Assembly: GCF_013408655.1 (NCBI RefSeq) | Contig: NZ_JACCBP010000002.1 | Span: 1 to 64,000 of the forward strand | DNA from: Pigmentiphaga litoralis | Lineage (GTDB): Bacteria > Pseudomonadota > Gammaproteobacteria > Burkholderiales > Burkholderiaceae_B | Length of the DNA: 64,000 nt | Direction: 5' to 3' | In this document: positions 30,425-41,900 of the stretch, piece after piece | Layout of the letters: each line of letters opens with the position of its first letter | Position numbering within the stretch: position 1 is the stretch's first letter | Notes under the pieces: model-generated | What the model saw: only the letters and a program-made list of their open reading frames with translations | Database searches by the model: none | What the model was told of the DNA's origin: nothing | Position numbers and translations under genes: made by a program

Positions 30425-30865
30425 TCAACCCGGCTTGCGCCGGGCCAGCAGCCGCGCCACGGCGTTGGCCAGCGGTCCTTCGCGCAGGTGTCCCTGCAGT
30501 TCCTCGAACGCCGCAATGCCTTGATTTCCCAGGGGTTGGGCGGGCTGGCGGGGCAGGGCATGTTCAGCCATGAGGGCTTCAACGGGACGGGTCAGGGATG
30601 CTTGAACGCGCACTGCGATTCCGTTAACCTGCCACCCTTGCTTCTCGAGCCCGGCCACGATCCGGGGCGCCAGCTGGCGCAATTTGGCCGAGTGCGATGC
30701 GGCCGGCACCCCCAAAGTCAGGTTATTGTCCTGGAAGCGGAGCACGCGGCAGGCGCCGCGCAGGGCTTCGGGCAGCACGGCATCGACCTGATTCTGCAGG
30801 GCCATCAACTGGGTGGCCGTGCTCATCAGGCTGGCCCCGCGGCTGTCGTGGCGCAGCCAGTTCAT
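30425..30865 (-). CDS. DciA-like DUF721 protein
   Basis: The 146-residue product resembles the DUF721/DciA family: NWLRHDSRGASLMSTATQL, VLPEALRGACRVLRF, NNLTLGVPAASHSAKLRQL and GWQVNGIAVRVQASL. DciA is the ancestral bacterial loader of the DnaB replicative helicase in species without DnaC, so a replication role is plausible. The ATG at 30865 is used here; a GTG at 30916 adds 17 basic residues and may be the true start, since homologues often have a basic N-terminal extension. It converges with the small membrane protein and diverges from the M23 peptidase gene. Confidence 0.75.
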   Translation of the reverse strand: MNWLRHDSRGASLMSTATQLMALQNQVDAVLPEALRGACRVLRFQDNNLTLGVPAASHSAKLRQLAPRIVAGLEKQGWQVNGIAVRVQASLTRPVEALMAEHALPRQPAQPLGNQGIAAFEELQGHLREGPLANAVARLLARRKPG

Positions 30866-31028
30866 CGTGGCGGTCTGCGAAGCCGGATCGGTCAGTTTTT
30901 TCTTGCGTCGTAGCACTGCGAGAAGGTCTCGATAGTCGAAATTCAGGTTCGTCCGGATACCCGGGAACCCTACGTACCAGAAGGGTGCAGCGCGCCGAGC
31001 AAGGCGCATCAGTCCAGGAGGCACGCAA

Positions 31029-31985
31029 GTGCAGATCATCATAGTGCATCCGCGCTTGCGCCAGGCACGCACGCTTACCATCACGCCGCGCCTTGCGGCG
31101 GGCGCGGTGGCGGCCCTGCTGGCCACCGTGGCGCTTGGCGCGCTGCTGCTGCATGCGGTCACCGCCAGCACCGACAGCGTGCTGCCGTGGCAGGAAACGA
31201 CCGCACGCGTCGAATCCGACGAGGCCCGCCAGGAAGCGGCCATGCGCGAAAACATCAACCAGCTGGCCCGCCGCGTGGGCGAAATGCAGGCCAAGCTAGT
31301 CCAGCTCGACGCCCTGGGTGAACGGGTGGCCGGACTGGCAGGCGTGACCCCCACTTTCAACATGAAGCGCAACCCCGGCCGCGGCGGCCTGCTGGTCGAT
31401 CCGCACGAACTGTCGCGCAAGGATGTCAGCAGCGAACTGGACAAGCTTGAATCGCAGCTGGCCGAGCGGTCCGATTACCTGAGCGTGCTCGACGCCCAAT
31501 TGACGACGCTGTCGGTGCGCAAATCCATGACGCCCACGGTCATGCCGGTGTCCGAAGGCCTGCACGTGTCCAGCTTTGGCTGGCGGCTGGACCCGTTCAC
31601 GGGTTCGCGGTCGCTGCATGAAGGGATCGACTTCACCGCGCCCAGCGGTACCCCGATCGTGGCGGCGGCGGGCGGGGTGGTGCAGGCGGCCGAGCACCAC
31701 GCGGGATATGGTTACATGATCGATCTGGATCACGGCAACGACCTGGTCACCCGCTATGCCCACACCTCGCGCCTGCTGGTCAAGACCGGCGATCTGGTCA
31801 AGCGGGGACAAAAGATTGCGCTGGTCGGCAGCACCGGGCGATCCACCGGGCCGCACCTGCACTTCGAGGTACGGATCTCGGGTGTTGCGGTCGATCCCAA
31901 TATGTTTCTGGTCCATGGCCCCGGCAAGCAGCCGGTGCCCAATGCACCGGTGATCGCGACGCTGCCTGCGCAGCCGCTGGACTGA
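31029..31985 (+). CDS. M23 family metallopeptidase (LytM/murein hydrolase type)
   Basis: The 318-residue protein has an N-terminal membrane anchor (about residues 21-45), a periplasmic coiled-coil region (ARQEAAMRENINQLARRV to about 165), and a C-terminal LytM domain with HEGIDFTAPSGTP (zinc His and Asp), GYGYMIDLDHGN and the HLHFEVR motif. All zinc ligands seem present, so it may be an active murein endopeptidase rather than an EnvC-like activator. The start is GTG with a strong AGGAGG 6-11 bases upstream. It lies just before secA, as in other Burkholderiales. Confidence 0.9.
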   Translation: MQIIIVHPRLRQARTLTITPRLAAGAVAALLATVALGALLLHAVTASTDSVLPWQETTARVESDEARQEAAMRENINQLARRVGEMQAKLVQLDALGERVAGLAGVTPTFNMKRNPGRGGLLVDPHELSRKDVSSELDKLESQLAERSDYLSVLDAQLTTLSVRKSMTPTVMPVSEGLHVSSFGWRLDPFTGSRSLHEGIDFTAPSGTPIVAAAGGVVQAAEHHAGYGYMIDLDHGNDLVTRYAHTSRLLVKTGDLVKRGQKIALVGSTGRSTGPHLHFEVRISGVAVDPNMFLVHGPGKQPVPNAPVIATLPAQPLD

Positions 31986-32041
31986 TTCGTCCGGCCTTGC
32001 AGCACCGCCGCGCCGCCTCCGCGCGGCCTGCATGGACACTC

Positions 32042-32066
32042 ACGGCCGCCCCCGGGCGGCCGTTTT
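32042..32066 (+). terminator. Probable Rho-independent terminator
   Basis: ACGGCCGCC and GGCGGCCGT pair around CCCG and are followed by TTTTG. It lies between the M23 gene and secA. The T tract is short, so termination may be partial. Confidence 0.6.
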
Positions 32067-32162
32067 GCCACTACGGTGCTAAACTCGTCGGCTTCCCTCT
32101 ATCTATAGGCTGGGTCGTTGCGCCAGTGGTTCGGCGCCCCGGTTCCTTGCAGACATCGCGCA

Positions 32163-34907
<2,745 letters not shown>

Positions 34908-34911
34908 CCCC

Positions 34912-34995
34912 CCATGGCGCTTCGCGCCTCCCCCAGGGGCGACGCGAGCGGACTGGCAAAGCCAGATCCGCCGCGTCCTGGATTTGGGGGAGCGT
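34912..34995. repeat. Nested palindromic element after secA
   Basis: A small GGCGC-TTC-GCGCC hairpin (34916-34928) is followed by a larger imperfect palindrome at 34929-34991: TCCCCCAGG against CCTGGATTTGGGGGA outside, GACGCG (34941-34946) against CGCGTC, then CGGA-CTGGC-AAA-GCCAG-A-TCCG at the centre. There is no T tract. It looks like a REP-type intergenic element; copy number cannot be judged from this window. Confidence 0.6.
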
Positions 34996-35031
34996 AGGTG
35001 CTGGTGGTGGGTTGCTTGGCTTGAATGAAGA

Positions 35032-35064
35032 ATGCCCGCGATGGTTCGCGGGCATTTTTCTTTT
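35032..35064 (+). terminator. Rho-independent terminator of secA
   Basis: ATGCCCGCGA and TCGCGGGCAT form a perfect 10-pair stem around TGGT and run into TTTTCTTTT. It lies in the convergent gap between secA and the alpha/beta hydrolase gene. Confidence 0.9.
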
Positions 35065-35090
35065 GGGCTTCTGAACTGAGGCTGCTGGCC

Positions 35091-35786
35091 TTACCAGCTC
35101 AGCCAGTCTCTCAGCACCTGGCTCGTGGCTTCGGGCTGTTCCAATGCGGGCAGGTGGCCGCAGTCTTGGAAGGTGTGCAGGCGCGAGCCGAGGATGGCTT
35201 TGTGCAGGGCCTGGGCGTCGCTGGGCGGGGTGAGGACGTCGTGGTCGCCGACGGCGATCAGGGTGGGGACTGCAAGGGTGGGGAGCAGGGGGCGGGAGTC
35301 GGGGCGGCCGAGGATGGCGAGTTGCTGGCGCATGAAGGCGGGGCCGCCTACGCGCAGGGCCATGGCTTTGACCTCATCTCCTACGGGGCCGGCCACGTGC
35401 GACGCGTGGACCAGTCGCGGCAACAGGCGGGTGGTGACGCCGCGGAACTGGCCGATTTCCAGGGACGCGATGCCGGCGCGGCGCTCGGCGATCTTGTCGG
35501 GATGGTCGGGCGTGGCGCGGGTGTCGAACAGCGCAAGGCGGGTGACGCGGTCGGGCGCCTGGCGCAGGATTTCAAAGGCCACGTAGCCGCCCATGGACAG
35601 CGCGGCCAGGGCAAAGCGTTCCGGGGCTGCGTCCAGGGTGCGGCGGGCCATGGCGGCGATCGTGTCGTCCAGGGTCAGGTCGGCGATCAGCGGATCGGCA
35701 ACGTCCGACAGGTCAGCCGCCTGCGCGCGCCACAAGGCGTCGTCGCAGAGCAGGCCGGGCAGGAAGACGAGGGGCGTTCGGGTCAT
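35091..35786 (-). CDS. Alpha/beta hydrolase
   Basis: The 231-residue product has the compact alpha/beta hydrolase layout: strand and oxyanion region TPLVFLPGLLCDDALW, nucleophile elbow ALSMGGY with Ser64, an acid Asp in GDHDVLTPP (about 181-184) and the catalytic His in DCGHLPALEQP (His211). No lid-domain signature narrows the substrate. The ATG at 35786 is chosen because it aligns with the family start; the frame stays open upstream without family resemblance. It is the last gene of the leftward run that starts with the TonB-like gene, but a 97-base gap separates it from mgtE. Confidence 0.85.
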   Translation of the reverse strand: MTRTPLVFLPGLLCDDALWRAQAADLSDVADPLIADLTLDDTIAAMARRTLDAAPERFALAALSMGGYVAFEILRQAPDRVTRLALFDTRATPDHPDKIAERRAGIASLEIGQFRGVTTRLLPRLVHASHVAGPVGDEVKAMALRVGGPAFMRQQLAILGRPDSRPLLPTLAVPTLIAVGDHDVLTPPSDAQALHKAILGSRLHTFQDCGHLPALEQPEATSQVLRDWLSW

Positions 35787-35883
35787 GGGGTCAGCGCAAA
35801 GTTGATGGCGGAGGCATCTTCGCTGGGCCGGGAGTACGTGGCCCTGGACGGCGAGGTAACCCGGGCTGCGGGCCCACGCTCCC

Positions 35884-37353
35884 TTACAGCAGGAACACCG
35901 TCGCCAGGCCCAGAAAGATGAAGAACCCCATCGTGTCGGTTGCAAAGGTCAACAACACCGACGACCCGATGGCGGGGTCCTTGCCGAAGCGCGTCCGGGT
36001 CAGGGGCACGAGCATGCCGATGCTGGCGCCCACCAGCAGGTTCAGCACCATGGCCGACATCATCACCAGGCCCAGCGAATAGCGGCCCGAAATGGCCCAC
36101 GCGAACAGCGCCGCGACCAGTCCGCCGCCAATGCCGACGACCAGCGCAATCTGCAATTCGCGGCGCACCAGCTTGGACACGTTGGCGCTGTTGATCCGGC
36201 CAACCGCCAATGCCCGGATGATCAGGGTCATGGTCTGGTTGCCCGAGTTCCCGCCAATGCCCGCGACGATCGACATCAGGAAGGCCAGGATAACGATGTG
36301 GCCCACGGTGTCTTCGAAACGCGATGCCACGAAGGACGCGATGGCGGCGGTGCACAGATTCACCAGCAGCCATGGCGCACGGTTGCGGATGGCCTGGGAC
36401 ACCGGCGCAAAAATGTCTTCTTCACCCAGACCGGCCTTGGACAGGGCCTGTTCGTCGGAGGCTTCGCGGATCACGTCCACGACGTCGTTCACGGTCACGC
36501 GGCCGATCAGCCGGCCCACGGCATCGACCACCGGGGCCGACACCAGGTCGTATCGTTCAAACGCCGCGGCGGCTTCATCAGCCTCGTCCAGCGGGGCCAG
36601 GGTCAGGATTTCGGTATCCATGACGTCGGTCACCTGCCGTTCCGGATCCGTCACCAAAAGGCGGTTGATCGGCAGCCCGCCAATCAGCTTTTCCTGGCGG
36701 TCGACGATAAAGATCTGGTCGGTATGGTCGGGCAATTCCTGCAGGCGGCGCAGATAGCGCAGCACGACTTCCAGCGTCACATCATTGCGCACCCGGACCA
36801 TCTCAAAGTCCATGATCGCGCCCACCGAGTCCTCGGGGTAGCTCATGACCGCGGTCAGCCGGGCCCGCTCTTCGTCGGTCAGGCCTTTCTGCACCTCGGC
36901 CACCACTTCGGGCGGCAGATCGGGGGCCAGGTCGGCCAGCTCGTCGGCTTCCAGATTCTCGGTGGCCGCGACCAGCTCCTGCTGGTCCATGGTCGAGATC
37001 AGCGATTCACGAACCCAGTCGGCCACTTCCAGCAGGATCTCGCCATCACGATCGGCCCGCACCAATTGCCAGATGCTCTGGCGATCGTCCTTGGGCAGCG
37101 ATTCAAGAATGAAGGCGACGTCGGCCGAATGCAGATCGTCGAGCAGCGCGCTCAGTTCGGCGTCGTGCTGGCGATGGACAAGGGCTTCGACTAGGGGGCC
37201 GCGGCTATCGCCGACTTCCTGGCGATGGACCAGATCCGCCACCAGATGCTGGCGGCGCAAGAGTTCCTGGACGTGTTCCAGGGCTTCCTGGGCGTCTTCG
37301 GGTTCGAGCCGGTTACGCTCGAGCGACTTGTGGGTGTGAACGGATTCGACCAT
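35884..37353 (-). CDS. mgtE: Magnesium transporter MgtE
   Basis: MgtE is a gated Mg2+ channel of the inner membrane. The 489-residue product has a cytosolic N domain (superhelical, about residues 20-150, with DDLHSADVAFILESLPKDDRQ-type repeats shown in part), two CBS domains (about 155-280, with PINRLLVTDPERQVTDVM) and five membrane helices in the last 190 residues. The conserved pore segment GNSGNQTMTLIIRAL is present. The ATG at 37353 is used; a GTG at 37383 adds ten residues. Upstream 37354-37614 has no M-box riboswitch that I recognise, only a possible -10 TACAAT (minus strand, 37548-37553) and a short GC palindrome near 37381. Confidence 0.95.
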   Translation of the reverse strand: MVESVHTHKSLERNRLEPEDAQEALEHVQELLRRQHLVADLVHRQEVGDSRGPLVEALVHRQHDAELSALLDDLHSADVAFILESLPKDDRQSIWQLVRADRDGEILLEVADWVRESLISTMDQQELVAATENLEADELADLAPDLPPEVVAEVQKGLTDEERARLTAVMSYPEDSVGAIMDFEMVRVRNDVTLEVVLRYLRRLQELPDHTDQIFIVDRQEKLIGGLPINRLLVTDPERQVTDVMDTEILTLAPLDEADEAAAAFERYDLVSAPVVDAVGRLIGRVTVNDVVDVIREASDEQALSKAGLGEEDIFAPVSQAIRNRAPWLLVNLCTAAIASFVASRFEDTVGHIVILAFLMSIVAGIGGNSGNQTMTLIIRALAVGRINSANVSKLVRRELQIALVVGIGGGLVAALFAWAISGRYSLGLVMMSAMVLNLLVGASIGMLVPLTRTRFGKDPAIGSSVLLTFATDTMGFFIFLGLATVFLL

Positions 37354-37614
37354 CGCGCGGGGAAAGGCAAAACGGGTCCGCACGGGCCGTGCGCCTGACC
37401 GTCATGCGCGAGGGCGCGGCGGTCAGAGCGGGCGGGTGCGAGATCCGGAATTCAGGAAACCGGCACTGCGGGCTGGGATGCTTGGGGGTGGCGGTGAGGC
37501 CATTCCGGTGAGCGGCGGGAAGGCGCCGCGGAGTCAACGAAGCGAGGATTGTACGCGGGCGGTTGCTCTTCCGTCATTGCAGCAAGAAGGCAGTCCCGGT
37601 TTGTTGCAATTGCG

Positions 37615-38403
37615 TCAGGGGATGGGCGTGCCGGCCATGCGGCGCACCAGCGTATCGGTGCGCGACGCCAGGTAGGCGGACCCCGGATGCTGGTCGTAGA
37701 AGCGCGGCCGCGGCAGCATGGACGCCAGCCGCGCTGATTGATAGGCCGTCAGATTGCTGGCCGACGTGCGGAAGTAGTGGCGGGCCGCGGCTTCGGCGCC
37801 GAACACGCCTTCTCCCCACTCGGCAATGTTCAGGTAGAGCTCAAGAATCCGCTCTTTGCTCATGACCGTTTCGATCATGTAGGTGATGACGACTTCCTGC
37901 GCCTTGCGCACGTAATTGCGCGAGTTGGACAGGAACAGGTTCTTGGCGACCTGCTGGGTGATCGTCGATCCGCCGCGCACGGGCTTGGACGGCGGCTTGC
38001 GGCCGCGGGCCAGGGCGCGTTCGGTGGCTTCGGCCAGTTGACGATTGTGTTCGTAGGCGCGCTCGATGGCGTCCCAGTCGATGCCGCCATGCTCGATGAA
38101 GTTGGCGTCTTCGGCCGCGATGGCCGCACGTTTGAGGTTATTGCTGATGCGGCCGTAATCGACCCACTGATACTGCAGACGGCGATTGGGGTCGATCGTT
38201 TGCAAGCGCGACAGTTCGCTGCGCATGACCGACGTCGATCCCGGCGCCTGGTAGGCGTACCAGACGACCCAGCCGAACAGCCACGCCTGGTACAGCACGA
38301 CCAGCAGCAGGAAGACGCCCAGGATCTTGAACACGGTCCCCACCACCCCACGCTTGCGGGTCTTGGTGCCCCGGCCCGACGCTGCCGCCTTCCGTGCCGC
38401 CAT
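37615..38403 (-). CDS. mtgA: Monofunctional biosynthetic peptidoglycan transglycosylase
   Basis: MtgA polymerises lipid II into glycan strands at the inner membrane. The 262-residue protein has a basic cytosolic tail, one membrane helix (about residues 22-44), and a GT51 domain with the catalytic Glu in AIAAEDANFIEHGGID, the RGGSTITQQVAKNLFLS motif and KERILELYLNIAEWG. No transpeptidase domain follows. The stop of aroE lies 3 bases upstream of its ATG, so tonB-like, aroE and mtgA form one operon; this order is common in betaproteobacteria. Confidence 0.96.
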   Translation of the reverse strand: MAARKAAASGRGTKTRKRGVVGTVFKILGVFLLLVVLYQAWLFGWVVWYAYQAPGSTSVMRSELSRLQTIDPNRRLQYQWVDYGRISNNLKRAAIAAEDANFIEHGGIDWDAIERAYEHNRQLAEATERALARGRKPPSKPVRGGSTITQQVAKNLFLSNSRNYVRKAQEVVITYMIETVMSKERILELYLNIAEWGEGVFGAEAAARHYFRTSASNLTAYQSARLASMLPRPRFYDQHPGSAYLASRTDTLVRRMAGTPIP

Positions 38404-38406
38404 CGT

Positions 38407-39267
38407 TCAGGCGCCCGTCTGCAACATGGCGCGCAGCGACGACAGCACCGGCGCCGTCTGCGGCCGCACGCCGCGCCACAAGAAGAAGCTTTCGGCTGCC
38501 TGCTCGACCAGCATGCCCAGGCCGTCGGCCGTGCGCGCCGCGCCATCGGTCGTGGCCTGACGCATGAATGCCGTGGGCTGCGAGGCATACATCATGTCGT
38601 ACGCCAGCGAATCGGGTGCATACAGACCGGGGGGCAGATCGGGCGCGGTGTCGCCCAGGCTGCTTGCCGTGGCATTGATCACCACATCCCACTGGCTGTG
38701 CAGCATGATGCCGCTGGCCGTGCCGCCGGCGCTCAGGCGCGCCGCGGCGGGGTGCTCGGCAAACGCCTGCACCAGTTCATGCGCGCGGTCTTCGGTGCGA
38801 TTGACCACGTGCAGGCGCTGCGCACCCGCCGACAGCAAGGGCAGCACCACGCCGCGCGCCGCGCCGCCCGCGCCCACCAGCAGCACCCGTGCGCGATCCA
38901 GCGCGACGCCCAGGCGGCCCAGGTCGCGCAGCAGCCCCACGCCATCGGTATTGCAGCCATGGAACTCGCCATGCCTGACCCACAGCGTGTTGACCGCGCC
39001 CGCCGCCATCGCGCGCGGCGTCTGGCGGCCGCGCGTCAGTTCGAACGCTTCCATCTTGAACGGCACCGTCACGTTCAGGCCCGCCCCACCCGTCGAAAAG
39101 AACTCGTCGACCGTATGCGGAAAGGCATCGACCGGGGCCGCCAGCCGTTCATAGACCATGTTCTGATCCGTCTGGCCCGCAAAAGCCGCATGGATCTGGG
39201 GAGACTTGCTGTGCATGACCGGGTTGCCGATCACGGCGTAGCGCGAGGGAAGGTCAGTGGGGGCCAT
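38407..39267 (-). CDS. aroE: Shikimate dehydrogenase (NADP+)
   Basis: AroE reduces 3-dehydroshikimate to shikimate. The 286-residue product shows YAVIGNPVMHSKSPQIH for substrate binding, the catalytic Lys71 in NVTVPFK, Asn93, Asp108 in CNTDGVG, and the glycine-rich NADP loop LLVGAGGAARGVVLPL. Its start overlaps the stop of the TonB-like gene by one base (TAATG), which indicates coupling. The pathway partner aroQ is elsewhere in the window (51730-52164). Confidence 0.97.
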   Translation of the reverse strand: MAPTDLPSRYAVIGNPVMHSKSPQIHAAFAGQTDQNMVYERLAAPVDAFPHTVDEFFSTGGAGLNVTVPFKMEAFELTRGRQTPRAMAAGAVNTLWVRHGEFHGCNTDGVGLLRDLGRLGVALDRARVLLVGAGGAARGVVLPLLSAGAQRLHVVNRTEDRAHELVQAFAEHPAAARLSAGGTASGIMLHSQWDVVINATASSLGDTAPDLPPGLYAPDSLAYDMMYASQPTAFMRQATTDGAARTADGLGMLVEQAAESFFLWRGVRPQTAPVLSSLRAMLQTGA

Positions 39268-40238
39268 TAACCGGGTGTCGCTATCAAGGAATCTTTGGTG
39301 AAGTGCCAGGTGCGCGTGATGGCGAGGATATCCGTGTCTTTCGCGATCTGGGGCGGGAAGGGCGGGAAAGGCGCAGCCAGCGCCACGATGCGGCGGGCGG
39401 CGTCGTTCAGGACTTTATGTTCTGACGGGCGGTCGATATCGAAGGACTCGATGCTGCCATCGGCCCGTATCAACACGGTCATCCGCAAGGATCCATACAG
39501 CCGGCCACGCGCTTCCGGCGGATAGTTGCGGTTCCCCACCGCTTCGATCCGGGTGCGCCACTGGTCCACGTAGGTCGCAAAACGGTATTCGGACGTCGAC
39601 GGCGCAAAGAAATGCTTGCGCGGACGCTTGTTGTAATCCTCGATGCGATTGGCAATCTCGGCAAACTGCCGCGTGAGCTGATTCGCCCGCGTCTTGGCAT
39701 CCACCGGCTGCTGGGTCGGCACCCCATTGGCCCCCTCGGGCGCGGGCGGCGGCGCGACATGCCGCTTCTGCGCCTCGACCTCGGCCGCCAGCAGGCGTTG
39801 CTGGGCTTCCAGCTGCGCCTGTTGCTGCTGCACGCTGGCCAGCATCTCGCCTTCGCTGTTGGCAGCCGACCGCGGGACCGGCGCCGCGGCACGGCCCCGA
39901 TCGCTGTTGCCACCGCCATCGCTGTTCACCTGGGCCAGCACCTCGGCCTTGGCTGGCGCGGACTTGGTCCCGGCGTTGACCAGGATCACTTCCATGCCGA
40001 TTTCCTGCGCCGTCGGCTTGGGCGGTTCGGGCGACGTGAAATGCACCGTCATCGCCAGGCCGTGCGTCAGCAGCGAAATCACCACCGCGGTTCGCATCAG
40101 ACGATAGCGGCGATCGTGGAACAGGGACGCAATCGGGCCCGCCGGGCGGTCTGGGCGCCTGGGAGGCGGTGAGGATCGCGGCGCAGTCCGCGCTGCGCGA
40201 GGCGGAGCGGAAGAGCGAGAAGTCAAGGTAGCTGGCAC
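39267..40238 (-). CDS. TonB-like energy-transducer C-terminal domain protein
   Basis: The product (323 residues from the GTG at 40238) has a Pro/Arg-rich cytosolic tail, one membrane segment (RTAVVISLLTHGLAMTVHF), a Gln-rich coiled coil (VQQQQAQLEAQQRLL) and a C-terminal TonB domain with YPPEARGRLYGSLRMTVLIRADGS-like features (visible at 39490-39560) and a WHFTKDS end. It probably couples proton-motive force to an outer-membrane receptor, or only shares the fold. The start is uncertain: an ATG at 40304 and an ATG just before the membrane segment (40097) are possible. No ExbB or ExbD gene is nearby. Confidence 0.75.
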   Translation of the reverse strand: MPATLTSRSSAPPRAARTAPRSSPPPRRPDRPAGPIASLFHDRRYRLMRTAVVISLLTHGLAMTVHFTSPEPPKPTAQEIGMEVILVNAGTKSAPAKAEVLAQVNSDGGGNSDRGRAAAPVPRSAANSEGEMLASVQQQQAQLEAQQRLLAAEVEAQKRHVAPPPAPEGANGVPTQQPVDAKTRANQLTRQFAEIANRIEDYNKRPRKHFFAPSTSEYRFATYVDQWRTRIEAVGNRNYPPEARGRLYGSLRMTVLIRADGSIESFDIDRPSEHKVLNDAARRIVALAAPFPPFPPQIAKDTDILAITRTWHFTKDSLIATPG

Positions 40239-40389
40239 GCCGCAATTGTAGGGGCAAGTTACGGCACGGGTGAGACTCAAACCGTCGCGCTGCGGCGTAA
40301 ACAACGGCTGGACAGTTCGGGATGCTCGACCGTAGCGGCGCGAGGCTCGACGCTAGTGAGCAATCGCTATGCGCCAGGCGGAAGGCGGC

Positions 40390-40440
40390 GGCTACGCAGT
40401 GACTCGATAAGTCTGGCTAGGCGGTGACCCGATACGCCGG
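40390..40440. repeat. Degenerate direct repeat at the dehydrogenase 3' end
   Basis: GGCTACGCAGTGACTCGATA (40390-40409) and GGCTAGGCGGTGACCCGATA (40415-40434) agree at 17 of 20 positions. The second copy encodes the last codons and stop of the D-2-hydroxyacid dehydrogenase; the first lies just beyond its stop and also places a TAG in the equivalent position. Confidence 0.5.
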
Positions 40441-41382
40441 CGCTTGGCCCGCCAGGATGGCTTCGATCGCCTGCACCACCACGTCACGCTGCGCCAGGAC
40501 GGACGCCGGCGACCGGCCCGACATATGCGGCGTCATCAGCACATTGGGATACGAGGTCAGTTCCGCCAGCAGTTCCGGCGACGGCGACGGCTCTTCTTCC
40601 AGCACATCCAGCCCCGCCCCCGCGATCGTGCCGCTGCGCAGCGCGTCCAGCAGGTCCGCCGTCTTGAGGACCGACCCCCGCGCCACATTGATCACGAAAC
40701 CCTTAGGCCCCAGGGCATCAAACGCCGGTTTCGACAGCAAATGACGGGTGGCCGGGCCGCCCGGACAGCAGGCAAACAGAAAATCGCTGGCCGCCGCCAG
40801 GCTGATAACGTCGGGGTGATAGCTGGCCTGGAAAGCCGACTCCACCTCGGGCTTGCGCCGGGGCGAGTGATAGGCGATCGACGCCCCGAACGCCGCCGCC
40901 CGCGCCGCCACCAGCTGCCCGATCTGCCCCATTCCAAGAATGCCCACCCGCGACCCGCTGAACGCCGGCCGCGACGCCCGCAGATCCATCCACGGCGTGC
41001 CGCCTCGCAAGGCCTGGTGCAGCGGCGCATAGCCCCGCGCCAGACTCAGCGCAAACCCCACCGCATGTTCCGCCACCGACACCGAATTGGTCCCCGGCCC
41101 GTGCGTGACCGTCACGCCCCGCTGCGCCGCCGCCGCCACATCGATGTTCTCGTACCCCGCGCCGATCGCCATGATCAGCTTGAGGCGGGGCATGCGGTCC
41201 ATCAGCGCCGGCGCACAGCCCACGGTGCCGTTGGTGAGCACGGCCACGGTGTCCGACAAGCCCGGCTCGGCCCAGTCCATCGTGTCCGGCCCCTGTTCAT
41301 ACAAGTGCAGCCGGAAGCGGGATTCCAGCGCGGTGCGCATCGGACCGGACAGACCGATCAGCGCCAGGACGTCGTGGGGCAT
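40417..41382 (-). CDS. D-2-hydroxyacid dehydrogenase family protein
   Basis: The 321-residue product is an NAD(P)-dependent D-isomer-specific 2-hydroxyacid dehydrogenase. The cofactor loop GILGMGQIG (residues 148-156) is intact, as are the catalytic Arg235 in NVARGSVL, Glu264 in LEEEP and His286 in TPHMSG. Such enzymes reduce glyoxylate, hydroxypyruvate or longer 2-oxoacids. The ATG at 41382 fits the family start. It lies 19 bases after the VOC gene on the same strand, so both are presumably driven by the promoter at 41901-41929. The substrate is not evident. Confidence 0.9.
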   Translation of the reverse strand: MPHDVLALIGLSGPMRTALESRFRLHLYEQGPDTMDWAEPGLSDTVAVLTNGTVGCAPALMDRMPRLKLIMAIGAGYENIDVAAAAQRGVTVTHGPGTNSVSVAEHAVGFALSLARGYAPLHQALRGGTPWMDLRASRPAFSGSRVGILGMGQIGQLVAARAAAFGASIAYHSPRRKPEVESAFQASYHPDVISLAAASDFLFACCPGGPATRHLLSKPAFDALGPKGFVINVARGSVLKTADLLDALRSGTIAGAGLDVLEEEPSPSPELLAELTSYPNVLMTPHMSGRSPASVLAQRDVVVQAIEAILAGQAPAYRVTA

Positions 41383-41401
41383 GGGGGACCTATGTGAAGA
41401 G

Positions 41402-41836
41402 TCAGGGCAGGGTAGAGGGGACCGTTGAAGGGTCGACAGCAGCCACTTCCTTGACGGCGCCCTTCCAGCCGCTTTCCGTGATGTCGAACACCGTGCCGTC
41501 AGGCATGCGGTATTTGACCTCATAAAAGACGTTCGGATCGGTTTCTCTGCGGCCCGTGAGATAGGTGCCGCCCGCATCCATCACACGCTGTTCGGCCTCT
41601 TCAAGGTTGTCCACCCACATCCCGAAGTGAATCACTCCCCGCACGTCTTTCAGTCCGGCGAATCCCGGCACCGTCTCGTTCGTAAAGTCGAGTAGCGCCA
41701 CGTTCATGACGCCGTCAGTCATGTAAATGCCTCGCATCGCGGGGCCGGCCCGGGTCATGCCGAAAGCCTTCTCGAAAAACTGCGCGGCCGCTTCCGGGTC
41801 GCTGACCGACAACGCGATATGTCTGAGTTTGTCCAT
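41402..41836 (-). CDS. VOC (glyoxalase/dioxygenase superfamily) protein
   Basis: The 144-residue product has two beta-alpha-beta-beta-beta modules of the vicinal oxygen chelate fold: KLRHIALSVSDPEAAAQFFEKAFG (residues 3-26, shown by its first part) with a metal-type His6, and VIHFGMWVDNLEEAEQRV with a second His, ending in MPDGTVFDITE with an acidic ligand candidate. VOC enzymes include glyoxalase I, epimerases and extradiol dioxygenases; one short domain pair here cannot be assigned. GGAGAG stands before the ATG at 41836. First gene of the leftward catabolic pair. Confidence 0.85.
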   Translation of the reverse strand: MDKLRHIALSVSDPEAAAQFFEKAFGMTRAGPAMRGIYMTDGVMNVALLDFTNETVPGFAGLKDVRGVIHFGMWVDNLEEAEQRVMDAGGTYLTGRRETDPNVFYEVKYRMPDGTVFDITESGWKGAVKEVAAVDPSTVPSTLP

Positions 41837-41900
41837 GATCTCTCCGGCTACCTGCGAACCCGCGCAAGTGGAAAAAGCTGTTGAAAAAGTATTCCTGGAT

